Positions 54,601-64,000 are shown, numbered from the stretch's first letter. The stretch is 64,000 nt of DNA from Hepsetus odoe (GCA_017165825.1 CM029367.1:8229723-8293722), one strand, 5' to 3'. The notes: generated from the letters alone by a model not told the origin. A program made the numbers and translations.

Positions 54601-57600
54601 TGTAAACCAATATGCTTTGTACTTTACACCTAAGAAGGCAGATGAAAAAGATTCTTTCATCAAAGTTCTGCCTAAATTACTGTTATGTGGTGATATTGTC
54701 TACAAAATGTGTTTTTCTGTGTTGAAAAATCAGACACAATTGAAAGACAGGGTTCAGCAGAGTGTTTTAAACTGAACACAATGCAAACATTCAGCTCAAT
54801 AACAGCAGATAATCTTGTAAAAGGTATATTACCTTTTTATTTATAAAATAATGGCTAACTGGTTCAGATTGCTCAAAGTTACTGAGGCTTAGCAACTCCA
54901 GCCCACTGAAAAATGCAACAAAACAACTCCCACTGATCATTCTCATTGAATTCTGAAGTTCCAATTCTACATTATAGCCTATACATTTTTTTCAACAATT
55001 TAAAAATCATAAAAATATGGATGAGGTACATTCTACGCCACATCTTGGCTTGTGTATAACCCCATTCTGTTTATCTAATATATAAGCTTATGTATGATAA
55101 CACATACAATTAAACTTATCCTAAAGCTTAGAAATAGTGTTTCACCATTCAAATTCCACAAGCACAAACTAAAATTCAAGGTATTTCAAGGTAGCAGAAA
55201 TATATAAATACAAAGGAAATATAGGATTAGGATAACTAATTGTACTTTTATTAACTTCTGTACTTATGCACTTTGGATAACGTTCAAAACCTAAGAAATA
55301 TCTCATAGAAAACATTTTCTAATAAAAACTCAATTCATTAGTTATGTCACCACCTACAGTTTGTCCCCTGCGACAGCTGCACATGCACAATGGGCATCCA
55401 GGACCTGTCTGAGACTCAGTACTAGACAACTAGTTCATCTTCTGCTTGCTGTTCATCAGTTGTTTTGCTAAACATGCTCTTTTTTCCAGTTACTGTATAG
55501 GTTATGTTGTTTTCTAAATGTGTGTCACTAACTAAAAATAATTTGAAACATTTTTCCTAAATACAAAATAAGACTAATTTAAAACTATTTAAAACCTACA
55601 AATGAAAAATATTCTGAAAAACGCAGGCGTCCCTTAACCACTGAAAAATTGTACTGTTTAGTCCCAGAGCCTACTAACCTGCCTCCTCCCAGGAAAAGCA
55701 GACCCAGGGCCATGTGGTGGGCCATGTGGAAACCATAGTTCATCTCACAAAAAGTGCGCTTGTGCAGGAAGCGACACAGCTGCAGCACCTTGAGGTTCCC
55801 TGAGCCAGCCATCACCATGGAGGTTGCCAAAAGCACCATGCTCAGACACGTCTGCAGGTTATACTGACCAGACTTTTGGAGACAAAACCACACAAAAATT
55901 TTAAACAGATCATACTATACTGTAATAAATAATGAAGTAGAAGAGTATTTTCAGTTTACTCTTTGATATTGAACTTACAACTGTGGCTGTGGATGATGTA
56001 GTGGTAGTCAGAGACTGCATGAAGTTTCGAGCAAATTTGTACTATTAAAAAGAAAATAATAATAATAAATAAGTAAATGGGAAATACTTAAAAAGAAAAA
56101 AGCAATCAGGTAAGAGTTATCTGAAATGTCTTCTCATAAGGTTCCTCTTACCAAGCAGTCAAAGGCATCTGAATTTGCAGATCCAGCAAATCTGAAGCCC
56201 ACAGCCATGCAAGCACCAGCTATGATGTAGTCATGAGCTTGCCTGAGAAGGGTAACCGGTGGCTCATGAATAATTCAGTTCCAATACCAAACAGTAACAG
56301 AAGATTTTTGAGCGTTTCATTTTTTTTATACATCTTTTTTCACATATTTATGACATGAACTCACACCAAAGTTTCGATATTCAGATCTTCCGACACTAGT
56401 GCTTCCTCCTGGAGCCCAATGTTCTCTTGGATTATCTGAAAACACCATTCTATTCAAATTACTTATCCACAGGAATCATACAAACACATCATACATGACA
56501 CACTTACTGACCACTGAATTCAAGTACTCAACCCACACATACTGCTACAGGTTTTACCACCAAGTAATGGGTTGTTTTGAGGAGCTCAATGAAATCACCC
56601 ATGGTACAGTTTTAGGATGCCACCTTTGCAATTAGTCAGTTTGTGAAATTTCCTTCGTTAGATATTCCATGGTTAACTTTTAGGTGAAATCATTGAATGC
56701 TGGAACGGTTTGGAAAGGAAAAACAAACAAACAAAAAAGAAACTGTCACAAAGTGGCAGACCAGGGTCACTTGAGTGTTGTGACACAATGTGTAAAATCC
56801 ACCAATGCTCTGCCATGGGACACTGGAGCAGTGAAAACATGTTTTGTGAGGGAATGAATCACACATCTGGCAGTACAAGTTTGGCACATGCCAGGAGAAT
56901 ATCCTCAGTGACTGTATTATGCCAACTCTAAAGTTAGGTGGTATTGTGTGGCCTGTTCTCAGCAGGCAGTGGGGGGCAGCGGTGGCCTAGTGGTTAGGGA
57001 GTTGGCCCTGGATTGGAAGATTGTGGGTTCCATTCCCTCTCCAGTAGGTTGCCCTGAGGTACCCTTGAGCAAGGTACCATCCCGTCACTGCCCGTTCAAT
57101 AGCTGCCCCCTCCTGCACGTGTGTTTAGGGGTGAAACGCAGAGGTTGAATTTTATTGTGCTGTGCTGCGTTTCACAATGACAAGGGTAGTCACTTTCACT
57201 TTTTCACTTTCACTCCAGGGGTTGCACTAAGCACAGTTCCAGTGAAGGGATATCTTAATGTTTCAACATATCAAGACATTCTGGACAATTTTATGCTTCC
57301 GACTTTATGGGCTGTCTTTGGGAAAGGTCCTTTTCTGTTCCAGCATGACTCGGCGCCAGCAGAAAAAGCATGATTCATTAAGACATTGTTGGGTGAGTTT
57401 GGATGAATCTGACAGGCCCACACAGAAACCTCATAGAACCTCACAGAAACTTCAACCCCTTCCAACACCCTTGGAATCAACAAGAGCAGAGACTGCGAGT
57501 CAGGCCTTCTTGTTGAAAATCAGTTCCTGATAAATGTTCAAATGCTCCTCCTTATCGCATGGGCAACAATTCCCACAATCTAGTGGAAGGCCTTCCCAGA

Positions 57601-60600
57601 TGAGTGGAAGCTGTTTTAGCAGCAAAGGGAAAATCAACTTCATACTGATACCTATGGATTTATTCTATGGCTATTCTGAAAGACTTTTATTGTTTTTTCA
57701 TCAGAGAATTCCAACATAGTATAAATAGCAGCTAATATCAAGAAATATATATAAAAGCTGATTATCTACATTAGATTCTAATTAGAACTCAGCTAAAAGA
57801 ACATTTCATGACTGTATTTAAATGGTCCTAAAATTCTGGAGATTGTAGCTTTCAAGATGGTGGTGTAGAAGAGTAACAATCGGTGCGCCAATTGGTGCGC
57901 CCTGTCCTGATTCTGGCATATTCCTCTCCTAAATATGTTTATGAGATCCTGCTTTCCATCCATTTATTTCAGGAAAGGATTACTGACTGGCTGATTAGTT
58001 AGAATAAATGTGATAAAGCAAGGATGTTCGGGTGGGGGGAACTACACATGTCACATGGGTAAAATGAGGTATATCTAATATTAAGTATTTTACAGCTATC
58101 TGGATGGTCCATCCAAATAGATCTGTAGAACACAACAGTTGTACTTTGTAAGCACCTGCAGCCATCCGTACATGAAACCAATTTCACCTGTGGAAACTAA
58201 ACTGGACAACTTAAGAAAACACAATACTGTACAACCACTGCACAAGAAATACAAATGGGCTAACAGTTGTTTATTGAATTGCAAACAAAATGACACTGGC
58301 TTTGGCTTTCACACTGATGAAGTGTGCATTGCAAAATGTCTGGAAAAAATTGAAAGTGTAAAATGTTAAGCCATGTATAGATGTGGTGTACGTGTGAGCA
58401 GAAAAGTATGTATTTTACCTGAGGCACATTACTGGTCAACCATTCCTCATTAGGCAGTATCTCATCCCACATGATGATGCATCTGGCTAAGGTCTGGAGA
58501 TGGAACAGAAACACACACACATTCCATCATGAGCCACTGCCTGCTTTTGCCATTAGGTAATTTCCCCTTACAGCTTTTTGCACACTGCACTTCTAGCAGA
58601 AACTGGTATAGATTCGTATTAGACTGTGATTTTTACAAGATACAAATAACTATTAACTGGCCGGGGAAAAACTAGGATGCACCCATATATAAAATATTTG
58701 AGGCAAGGCAATAATAGATGAATAGTACCTTTTAGTGGCAAATTCATCAATAACATTTATTATTGTTTCGCATTTATGTGTGGTGAGCTTAAGAGCATAA
58801 AGTCACATATGAATCACTAATTCTACAAAGCTTTAAATTAGTCACAATTATTGCAAACATCTACAAAATATGTAAATATTGCACTTAAAATGTAATGGGT
58901 TTATCACCCTTATTGTTACAGCAAAGTAAGTGTGGGTAGAGTTATACTGAGAGAAAGCAGGCACTTTAGTTTTGCTATACACTTACATATACTTGAAGGG
59001 CATATATCCACTTCAAAGAAACACATACCTTATATATTAAAAAGAATATGCATAAATAAAGTGTGAACTGCGCCTGGTGTTAGAAATGACACTGCCATGG
59101 GAAAGATCACACATAGCAAGCCACAATAACGGTAAAAATTAACAGCACCAGCATTAAAGGGTTATTTAGACAATGTCTTACTAAATCTCCCTTTTGTTGA
59201 ACATTCTTCTGTAAAAGCATGCAGCAAAAACAGAGATAAACAGCAACATTCTTGCAAATGCAAAATTCTTGCATTTGTTACATGCATGTAAATGTAGCTT
59301 TCCAATAGATTATCTACTGATCATGTGGTGTCTAAAGGATGCTGGCCATTCCCTTCCCGTTTATTTTAATTATGGAATATCAGTACGCTAGAAAACAGAT
59401 GACTACAGATACTGTTTTTAACGACTTTAATCATTTTCTCATGCATTTCTTGATGATCGTTGCTTCTCAAAGACTTTATGGATACTACTTCTGTATGAAA
59501 TCACCTGTTTATAAGCCTGTTTGAAATTACATAGGTTTTTAATTGTTATACCGCATTACTAGACCAAATGTCTTGTGCAGAGATAACCTAAAGTCTAGTA
59601 ATGAGTAAAAGCCCCGTCCCAACTTTTTTTTTTTAATGTGTTGCAGGCCAGAAATGCAGGAATGAATTTATATTAGCAAATCATAAACAAATCATTGTGT
59701 TTAAGGTTCATTTAGGGTTGCATATTTAAAGAACCCCCCCTAGGAATACAAACTTAAGATTGGTGACATGAATCCTAATGATTGAATCCCTTTTGAACTT
59801 TGACCTGTTACTTTTGAATCTTTAGTTTCCAAAGGATAACTACAACCCTGCAAAACACTAAATTTATATTATAAACATCTTTGTTGTCAGTCCCAAAAAT
59901 GGTTGTGCATCAAAATTATTTTGTAATTAATTGGTTGCATCTAAACACTTTCTCCCTTTTTTGGTTTTTGATTGGCTCTGAACATGTTTTTTCAAGAACA
60001 AATTCAAAAGACACTGCGTAAATCAGAAGTGGATATATGCAATAGATTTTAGCAAAATTATTTCCCTCAATGTACATATAGCTAACAGTATTGTAACAGT
60101 TATAGTGAACTTAAATAGGCTCTTATCAAAGCCTACAATAAATAAAAAAAAAAAAAAAAAGAATAGCTGAATACCAAAAGACTGGTCCAGGTCAATCATA
60201 ACGGACAAGGTGTAAAGGCCTAAAGCTTGCACTGACCACAGCCCTTGGTCCAAGAGCCCTAATCTATCCATCACTTCCACAATTGCCATACTGTCGGTCA
60301 TTCTCTCCTCTTCATTCTCTCTCTCCCTCTTACCCTCAGCAGCAGGAACTCAGGCTTGATGAAGTCCAGCAGGAACATGGTGTCTGGGGCTTTCAACCAA
60401 TCAGCTATAGACCTACAGGGGCCCAGGTATACAGAGAGGGTGGGGAGGGTGTAAATGTGAGAATGAATGACTGCCAAAAAACCTGGAAAAACTGAAGTTG
60501 AAGTGTGTGTGCTCAGGGCAGGTTATGTTGATTTGGACTCATGAAATTGGAGAGGAGAGAATATAAAAAAAAATTAAAATAAATAAATAAAAAAGGGCTT

Positions 60601-63600
60601 ACCTGTTGTTAGTTTTTAGATAGATCATGGCTAGAGCTAAGGTGGCTCCAGGACAGGTCACATCTACATTAATTGTGTCTCCTTCCTAAATAATAAGGAA
60701 TAATTATTATTAGCTTTTATAGATTCCAAACACAGAACACAAGAACACCTTAAACTTTCATCTAACTACTAAGATGATTTTGTCTAAGTCTATTATTCTT
60801 GTCTGCGATTACTGCACCTTGATCTGGTAGCTCGGAGACTTGTGCTTCTCTCTGTTAATGCCCACATGACTGCGGCGATGTCCCCCCACCATGTACTGAT
60901 AAAGCTGCTCTGGCACGTTCAAGTCAGTCATCCCAATCAGATTACTGCCATGCTAGAAACATAGAGGCTTAGTCAGCATGAACATAACTTCAATTTCAAT
61001 CTCCCTTCCAGTTACACACACACACAAAATCCACAGAAAGGCAGTACTGGCCAATACAGTCTGGGGAAAGAACCAATGCAGGGGACTGCATTCTTCACTT
61101 TTATTAAGAACATCAGCTAGACATCACAAACACGTTTTTCCAAGAATCAAAGCAAGCTGTATACATGGACATCTCCAATGGAAAGGTCCAACTGGCAAAC
61201 ATTACAATCACATTGACTATATCGTTATTCAACAGAAAGAAGAACTACTGTCCCTGACTTTAGGTCACTACTTGTGGTCAGAGTGATTTCAGAAATTACA
61301 AGAAACCACGTAGCTTGCAGAAGTTTGACATGGACAAAACTCCACCACTTATGCAAAAGGAATAACATGAGACAAAAATCAAGACAATGCAGCCCAAAAG
61401 CATAAAACCTGGCAAACCTGTAGAAAATCTCTGATGAAACCATAGACCTAGCAGACTGGAGAAAAAGAGCAAAGGCAATTGGAACAAAAGAGGACGTAAG
61501 GAGGCTGAAAACATTTTCTTTTGTGGCTAATCTTTGAAACAAAGAGCAATAATTGAAGAGTGTGGCAAATTTGAGAAAGCCCACAGAAAAAGACACAACA
61601 GTGCACTGTTCATGCTAATTGAGGAAGCAAGAGAATATGAGAATGACCTCTACGTGTGCGTCATTGATTAAATGAAGACCTTAGATGGAACTGAACATAA
61701 AGAAGCAGTCGATCTGCCTCCTAAAAATAGTCTATAACAAAAGTCTGTAACACCTAGGCCAACTTATTAGATCACTTTATATGGACCAGGAAGCCACAGT
61801 TGAGAACTGAGTATGTTGAGACAGAGTGGTTCAAGTTCGAGAAAGGAACAAGACAAGGCTTGTTTCTATCACCACCACACTTTAACCTCTATGCAGAAGC
61901 GGTCATAAGAAAAATACTACTAAACAAATGCAGTATGAAAATTTATAGCAACAAGATTAAAATTAACCACTGATATTTGAGAAAAATGCTAACACCGCCT
62001 CCTTACTGGCCGAATGCAGAGAAGATTTGGAACAACTAACCCTGAAAGTGCGAGAAGAAACTGAGACCTGGATAATCAAGAAAACAGATAGATAGGAAGA
62101 TAGATATCTTTAAGTTGTGGTGGTGATTATCATGCATCCTGTGGACAGCGAGAATTACCAACAAAGAATTCCCAGATTGTGATTAGCCAAATTCCAACAC
62201 CAAGCAGAAATTATTTTTTTTCAGTATGACTTAAGCACAGAGTAAACCAGTAAAGCATTAATACAGAATGCTTTATGAGTACAACTGAGCTTATTTTAGA
62301 ACTACTACTTTGCAGTATTTTTTTATACATAAAGCATGCTATCAGTGACTAAACAGTATACAACTCTGGTGATGACAACATCAGAAAAGGAATCGGGATT
62401 CAATTAGACAAGAAAATTGCATGTGCAGTGAAAAGCTTCCAAACAATCCATGATCACTTCATGGCCATTCACATCTATGCGAAAGCCCACAATGCCACCA
62501 TCATTCCCACCACTGACTCATATGCAACAATTCACTAAAGAAGCAACTCATCCTGGACAGTATAGGCAGGAGAAAAGGACACTCCAAAATTAGCAAGCTA
62601 GATACTATCAAATCTGACATGAGCATGGATGAACTGAAAGAAGCAGTGATCAAAAAAACTCTAAATCAACCTTGAATAGAATTTAAATTTTAATTAATTA
62701 ACATTTGTTACAAAGGCATGAGTAAAGGGAAAATGCTGCAACCATCTTACAATCTTCTAAATACGGACTTAAAAGGGCATGAATTAGCTTTTGTTCAGTA
62801 CAACTGTCAACTGATCTTAACAAAACACAGCTCATGGACATAACCATGGTAAAGTATTTGTTCAAGTGGAAGAGATTTGGTTGTGAGAGTTGAGCCAACT
62901 TGCAGGAAGGAGGCGGTCAGGTGACCTTGAGTGTTAGTAATACTGATATGTTTTGATAAGAGTGTGTTGCAGGTGCTTTCCAAGGAAACAGTTTATAACA
63001 GATAACATTCACTAAATAATCTGGCACCAGTGACACACTCACCCCAAGGCAAACCATGCCAAGGGCCAGGCCTGCTGCTAGAGAGTAAGACTCTCTGTCT
63101 GTGCAGTATTCCATCTCAGGGCCAGGAGGACGACCTGTGAACGAACACGCACACACACACACACACACCATTCTGTTGTTGTATTGTAAACAGAGCTTTT
63201 AACATTCTAAGCTATTCTTATGAGCTGAAGAACAATTAGACTGACATGTATCCAGTGATGAATAAGATTACACATTTTATTTATTTAGTGACCATGAAAG
63301 CAAAGGGAACTTCTTGGGAATGCACATAAGCAACATAAATAGTTTTATCATATACAGTGCTATTACACACCCTTCAACCCTCCCCCATTACTGTAATAAT
63401 GTAGTGCATAACAATAACATCTGAAGATAGACTGACCAATCTCTGCAAGCAGAACTTCAGCATTGTGCCGGTGGCCAGTGCCTTGGTAAACGAGGCCAAT
63501 GGCCACTACAGCAGCAACCTGCACGCTGTGCGGCACGTCCAGCTCAGTGGAGGTTGGAGGCAACAGTGCTGGAATGTGAATACTCAGCAAGCGTGTTATG

Positions 63601-63671
63601 GACATGTCCATGGTGCCTAGTTTGGCAGCTGACACACCCAGCAACAACCCAATACTTGTCATCTCATGACC
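43241..63671 (-). CDS. anapc1: anaphase-promoting complex subunit 1, C-terminal part (20 exons, partial)
   Basis: This is the large scaffold subunit of the APC/C, the nuclear ubiquitin ligase that drives the metaphase-anaphase transition. Twenty minus-strand exons join in one frame (2,256 nt, 751 codons plus TGA). Every acceptor is AG and every donor GT, except one GC. The protein reads almost as vertebrate ANAPC1 from GHEMTSIGLLLGVSAAKLGT to the C-terminus, including LLPPTSTELDVPHSVQ, AGSGNLKVLQLCRFLH, NYGFHMAHHMALGLLFLGGG and VLYVKLRAGQL. The first part belongs to the proteasome/cyclosome (PC) repeat region and the rest to the conserved C-terminal domain. Human ANAPC1 is about 1,944 residues, so roughly the first 60% is encoded to the right of this window. 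The last residues (LLLQTGSFGSGLPI) diverge from human, as often happens at this C-terminus. No frameshift or premature stop was found, so the gene looks functional. Its introns carry most of the mobile elements of the right half. Confidence 0.97.
43500..43790. repeat. intronic repeat pair, copy 1
   Basis: It shares CACTCTAGAGCTTAATACCA, CCTAACATGAAGATGTGAAC and AAGCTAAACTGATTATG with 45875-46130. The region after it (43800-43895) ends in a GGCGCTATACAAGAATAAAT(TGAAT)n tail, a common retroelement 3' end, which the second copy lacks. Confidence 0.7.
44429..44563 (-). CDS. anapc1: anapc1 exon
   Basis: This 135 nt exon encodes DNSHALQTYMNGQPTSDDLS, then TSMLACFLVYHSIPSFRKMA and NTELD. Human has the matching LSMLACFLVYHSVP. 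The acceptor is TACACAG and the donor GATG|gtaaag. Confidence 0.93.
45060..45264 (-). CDS. anapc1: anapc1 exon
   Basis: This 205 nt exon encodes AVKALEKGSLSETFSLWQMK, LVLELCESGVLQQRLRDTRR and further to SSEFLPVMKSLADRALDRWL. It aligns to the human ELWQIKLVLEFF...SEFLPVVK region. The acceptor is TTTTCAG and the donor TGTG|gtgaga. Confidence 0.94.
45540..45592 (+). repeat. SINE 3' tail fragment
   Basis: It contains ATCGGATAAGAGTGTCTGCT and AAATGCTGTAAATGTAAATG, the same 3' domain as the SINE at 34693. No head is attached, and family A SINE 45616 follows closely. Confidence 0.65.
45616..45832 (+). repeat. tRNA-derived SINE, family A, internal deletion
   Basis: The head (GGGGTAGCTGTGGCCTAGCA) joins directly to the body (TAGGTTGCCCTGAGGTACCC). 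The region that should hold the B box is missing. The 3' end is as in the other copies (TTTCACAATAACAGAAGTCC, then a CTTTTCACTTCACTT tail). It lies in an anapc1 intron. Confidence 0.8.
45875..46130. repeat. intronic repeat pair, copy 2
   Basis: It is the partner of 43500-43790 (CACACTGCAATGTGTGCACA, CCTAACATGAAGATGTGAAC). Same orientation, in a different anapc1 intron. It follows directly after a SINE. Nature of the repeat unknown. Confidence 0.7.
46892..46938. repeat. short tandem repeat of a 16-18 bp unit
   Basis: AGTCATTTCATATATA occurs three times in a row in an anapc1 intron. Confidence 0.85.
47148..47243 (-). CDS. anapc1: anapc1 exon
   Basis: This 96 nt exon (32 codons) encodes KQETVALFSAILYECVTQEN then PEMLPTHISIDQ. 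The acceptor is TTCTACAG and the donor CAG|gtttgt. Confidence 0.95.
47523..47609 (-). CDS. anapc1: anapc1 exon
   Basis: This 87 nt exon (29 codons) encodes PEAISTFTSDAALVSFAEYF then CKASEKMKH. The acceptor is TCTGCAG and the donor CAT|gtgagt. Confidence 0.94.
48022..48160 (-). CDS. anapc1: anapc1 exon
   Basis: This 139 nt exon encodes SILSRNGVLYVKLRAGQLPY, then KDDPRGWKSLLAPTVNNRNP and EVRTFK. The acceptor is TCCCCAG and the donor AAG|gtgtgt. The match to human APC1 is very strong. Confidence 0.95.
48259..48326 (-). CDS. anapc1: anapc1 exon
   Basis: This 68 nt exon encodes IKVKGPRYWELNIDLSKGIQ then YL plus two bases. The acceptor is CACCATAG and the donor GCA|gtaagt. Confidence 0.95.
48527..48604 (-). 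CDS. anapc1: anapc1 exon
   Basis: This 78 nt exon (26 codons) encodes ETQWYEETTVELMAPSMLPE then LHLLKQ. The acceptor is TTTAATAG and the donor CAG|gtaaga. Confidence 0.95.
48605..49005 (-). other. anapc1: anapc1 intron with GC-AG splice sites
   Basis: The intron begins gcatgc directly after ACAAG and ends TTTAATAG. GC donors are a known minor class (about 1% of vertebrate introns). They normally need a good exon-side match, which ACAAG partly provides, but intron positions +3 to +6 (atgc) match poorly. Confidence 0.8.
49006..49123 (-). CDS. anapc1: anapc1 exon with GC donor
   Basis: This 118 nt exon encodes YHLQALRHLCVLAAEPRLLV then PVDVDTLKPCYAMLDVTYK. The acceptor is TTCTGTAG. The exon must end at ACAAG|gcatgc, because the next exon starts in phase 0 with ETQWYEE and no in-frame GT fits. 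This is therefore a GC-AG intron. Confidence 0.9.
50042..51767 (+). mobile_element. 5'-truncated L2-clade LINE (non-LTR retrotransposon)
   Basis: A reverse transcriptase fragment reads plus: MERIILHHLHPLVRREL in one frame to about 50365, then, after a frameshift, FFDFSSAFNTI (motif A), STGAPQGTVLAPFLF, the catalytic box FSDDT, and the C-terminal YRRSFLPAAIRLHNSS, with a stop near 51343. The 3' UTR contains two (TA)n runs and a GATA run. It ends TTTCCCATTCGTGGGATAA followed by a CTCTACTCTACTCTACT tail, a 3' end typical of the L2/CR1 group. AAACA flanks both sides (50037-50041 and 51768-51772), and removing one copy plus the insert restores the Tc1 reading. The 5' endonuclease part is missing. 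Confidence 0.88.
51341..51622. repeat. (TA)n and (GATA)n runs in the L2 3' UTR
   Basis: TA runs at 51341-51406 and 51538-51590, the second continuing into eight GATA units to 51622. They lie inside the LINE insertion. Confidence 0.93.
52767..52853 (-). CDS. anapc1: anapc1 exon
   Basis: This 87 nt exon encodes YTLSTSNSAIAALLCALYPH then FPAHSTDN. The acceptor is TACATAG and the donor CAG|gtaaaa. The intron that follows it in the gene (49124-52766) contains the nested Tc1/L2 insertion. Confidence 0.95.
55679..55872 (-). CDS. anapc1: anapc1 exon
   Basis: This 194 nt exon encodes SGQYNLQTCLSMVLLATSMV, then MAGSGNLKVLQLCRFLHKRT, and ends GLLFLGGG plus two bases. The acceptor was set at CCAAAAG|TCTGGT, which matches the human TGPHNLETCL alignment. 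It is one of the most conserved stretches of APC1. Confidence 0.95.
55979..56041 (-). CDS. anapc1: anapc1 exon
   Basis: This 63 nt exon (21 codons) encodes YKFARNFMQSLTTTTSSTAT then V. It is the equivalent of the human HKFAKDFMTYLSAPNASV region. The acceptor is TTAATAG and the donor GTT|gtaagt. Confidence 0.92.
56152..56242 (-). CDS. anapc1: anapc1 exon
   Basis: This 91 nt exon encodes QAHDYIIAGACMAVGFRFAG then SANSDAFDCL. The acceptor is CTTCTCAG and the donor TTG|gtaaga. Confidence 0.95.
56365..56435 (-). CDS. anapc1: anapc1 exon
   Basis: This 71 nt exon encodes IIQENIGLQEEALVSEDLNI then ETL plus two bases. The donor was placed at TTTGGT|gtgagt rather than two bases earlier, because only this choice keeps the frame into the next exon (V-QAHDYIIAG). 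The stretch between QEN and SED is the least conserved part compared with human. Confidence 0.9.
56740..57660 (+). mobile_element. decayed Tc1-like transposase fossil interrupted by a SINE
   Basis: The left part (56740-56970) has translated remnants such as KWQTRVT and GSTSLAHARRISSVTVLCQL. The right part (57216-57660) gives LFQHDSAPAEKA, which is the second catalytic motif with its Asp, and then NFNPFQHPWNQ, where the Glu of the third motif reads Gln. Many stops and frameshifts are present. The SINE at 56971-57215 interrupts it. The whole lies in the anapc1 intron between the exons at 58419 and 56435. Confidence 0.8.
56971..57215 (+). repeat. tRNA-derived SINE, family A (full copy)
   Basis: The copy begins GGGGGGCAGCGGTGGCCTAG. 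It has an A-box-like GGCCTAGTGGTTAGG and a B-box-like GTGGGTTCCATTCCC. The body includes GGTTGCCCTGAGGTACCCTT and GCTGCCCCCTCCTGCACGTG. The 3' end carries TTTCACAATGACAAGGGTAG and TCACTTTCACT. It is the best-preserved copy of a family seen six times in the window. Confidence 0.85.
58419..58493 (-). CDS. anapc1: anapc1 exon
   Basis: This 75 nt exon (25 codons) encodes TLARCIIMWDEILPNEEWLT then SNVPQ. The acceptor is TCTCCAG and the donor CAG|gtaaaa. It corresponds to the human segment around ILWDDILPN. Confidence 0.95.
59600..59745 (+). mobile_element. Tc1-type 3' end fragment
   Basis: CCCGTCCCAACTTTTTTT, then GTGTTGCAGGCCAGAAATGC and AGGAATGAATTTATATTAGC, resembles the 3' end of a common fish Tc1 group, possibly the parent type of the fossil at 6.3-7.2 kb. 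It lies in an anapc1 intron. Confidence 0.5.
60334..60412 (-). CDS. anapc1: anapc1 exon
   Basis: This 79 nt exon encodes SIADWLKAPDTMFLLDFIKP then EFLLLR. The acceptor is CCTGTAG and the donor AGG|gtaaga. Its codon phase joins exactly to the exon at 60603-60685. Confidence 0.95.
60603..60685 (-). CDS. anapc1: anapc1 exon
   Basis: This 83 nt exon encodes EGDTINVDVTCPGATLALAM then IYLKTNN. The acceptor is TTATTTAG and the donor CAG|gtaagc. It ends in the middle of an Arg codon that is completed by the next exon. Confidence 0.95.
60818..60952 (-). CDS. anapc1: anapc1 exon
   Basis: This 135 nt exon (45 codons, phase 0 at both ends) encodes HGSNLIGMTDLNVPEQLYQY then MVGGHRRSHVGINREKHKSP. The acceptor is TTTCTAG and the donor AAG|gtgcag. 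Confidence 0.95.
61020..62100 (+). mobile_element. decayed LINE (RTE/BovB-like) with endonuclease and RT remnants
   Basis: The endonuclease remnant LQWKGPTGKHYNHIDYIVIQ (around 61160-61235) is followed by LGHYLWSE, in place of the usual SDH box. The RT remnant KGTRQGLFLSPPHFNLYAEA lies at about 61838-61897, then VIRKILL and, further on, LLAECREDLEQLTLKVREE. These are the spacing and motifs of RTE-type LINEs, but an L1-type origin is not excluded. Stops are frequent. It lies in the anapc1 intron between the exons at 63043 and 60952. Confidence 0.65.
63043..63134 (-). CDS. anapc1: anapc1 exon
   Basis: This 92 nt exon runs from a TTCACAG acceptor to a GGG|gtgagt donor. It encodes RPPGPEMEYCTDRESYSLAA followed by GLALGMVCLG. 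A (CA)n microsatellite (63148-63169) lies within 15 bases of the acceptor, in place of a normal pyrimidine tract. Confidence 0.95.
63437..63671 (-). CDS. anapc1: anapc1 exon (first in window)
   Basis: This 235 nt exon enters in phase 0 after a CTCCCTAG acceptor and ends ATTG|gtcagt. It encodes GHEMTSIGLLLGVSAAKLGT through HNAEVLLAEIG. It is part of the PC-repeat region that forms a toroidal solenoid in the APC/C platform. Sequence to its right (63672-64000) reads as intron. Confidence 0.95.
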
Positions 63672-64000
63672 CTAGGGAGGAAAAAAGTTTTTTATAGGTT
63701 AAATCATTTGGGTTTTCTAAAGTATGCAATTTGCAAAGTCAGTAGAGTACTCCTGTACACAAGTCTAAGAACTGTGGGTAGAGACAGCAAAAGGCAGATT
63801 TTGCTAAGTATATTTGTAGGTCAGAAGAGTGTAAGCTATTGTGCGCTTGCAATATTACCTCTCCCCCCCTCATTTTTTTCTGTTTTACTACCAATCCAAT
63901 CCAAGTCAGTACTAAACAACGAAACCCCTTATGAGGTGAGTCAACTGTGCTCATGCAAAAAAGGTGCAGTTAAACTGAAGCTCAGAAGCAGAATGGAGAA

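Noticed and set aside
56971..57050. Possible tRNA gene (A and B boxes)
   Set aside because: It is the tRNA-derived head of a dispersed SINE. It lacks a proper cloverleaf and occurs in several copies.
63739..63954. Minus-strand ORF right of the first anapc1 exon
   Set aside because: It does not match APC1 and lies in the intron, separated by a clear acceptor at 63672.

Overview
This window is vertebrate nuclear DNA, almost certainly from a ray-finned (teleost) fish. The evidence is spliced genes with GT-AG introns, many (CA)n/(GA)n/(TA)n microsatellites, at least eight Tc1/mariner-type transposon fossils of several distinct families, tRNA-derived SINEs of the fish type, an L2-clade LINE, and one recognisable protein that matches vertebrate ANAPC1 closely. 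No bacterial or viral gene organisation is present.

Layout. (1) 1-40 kb: AT-rich non-coding DNA without any coding exon I can support. It holds SINEs, Tc1 fossils, a fold-back Tc1 derivative (9.7 kb, duplicated at 12.8 kb, with a relative at 37.2 kb) and microsatellites. At 7.8-13.6 kb a roughly 2.6 kb block is present twice at an exact offset of 3,098 bp on either side of a 369-N assembly gap inside a CA microsatellite. This is most likely an assembly duplication. (2) 40.25-41.3 kb: a CpG-rich, promoter-like island with two CCAAT boxes and a strong minus-strand 5' splice site. I could not identify its gene. (3) 41.3-43.0 kb: a short interval with one unexplained minus-strand ORF. (4) 43.0-63.7 kb, minus strand: the 3' part of anapc1, the scaffold subunit of the anaphase-promoting complex/cyclosome. 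I could chain 20 exons in one uninterrupted reading frame, giving 751 residues to the stop codon, followed by a 3' UTR with a poly(A) signal. The N-terminal part lies beyond the right edge. One intron uses a GC donor instead of GT.

The anapc1 introns are heavily invaded. There is a Tc1 copy split by an L2 LINE (49.3-52.6 kb), a second Tc1 fossil split by a SINE (56.7-57.7 kb), a decayed RTE-like LINE (61.0-62.1 kb), further SINE pieces, and a pair of related 250-290 bp repeats in two different introns. I did not find a new biological system. The most informative observations concern how the mobile elements are built (fold-back Tc1, mosaic SINE, nested insertions), the orphan CpG island, and the assembly duplication.
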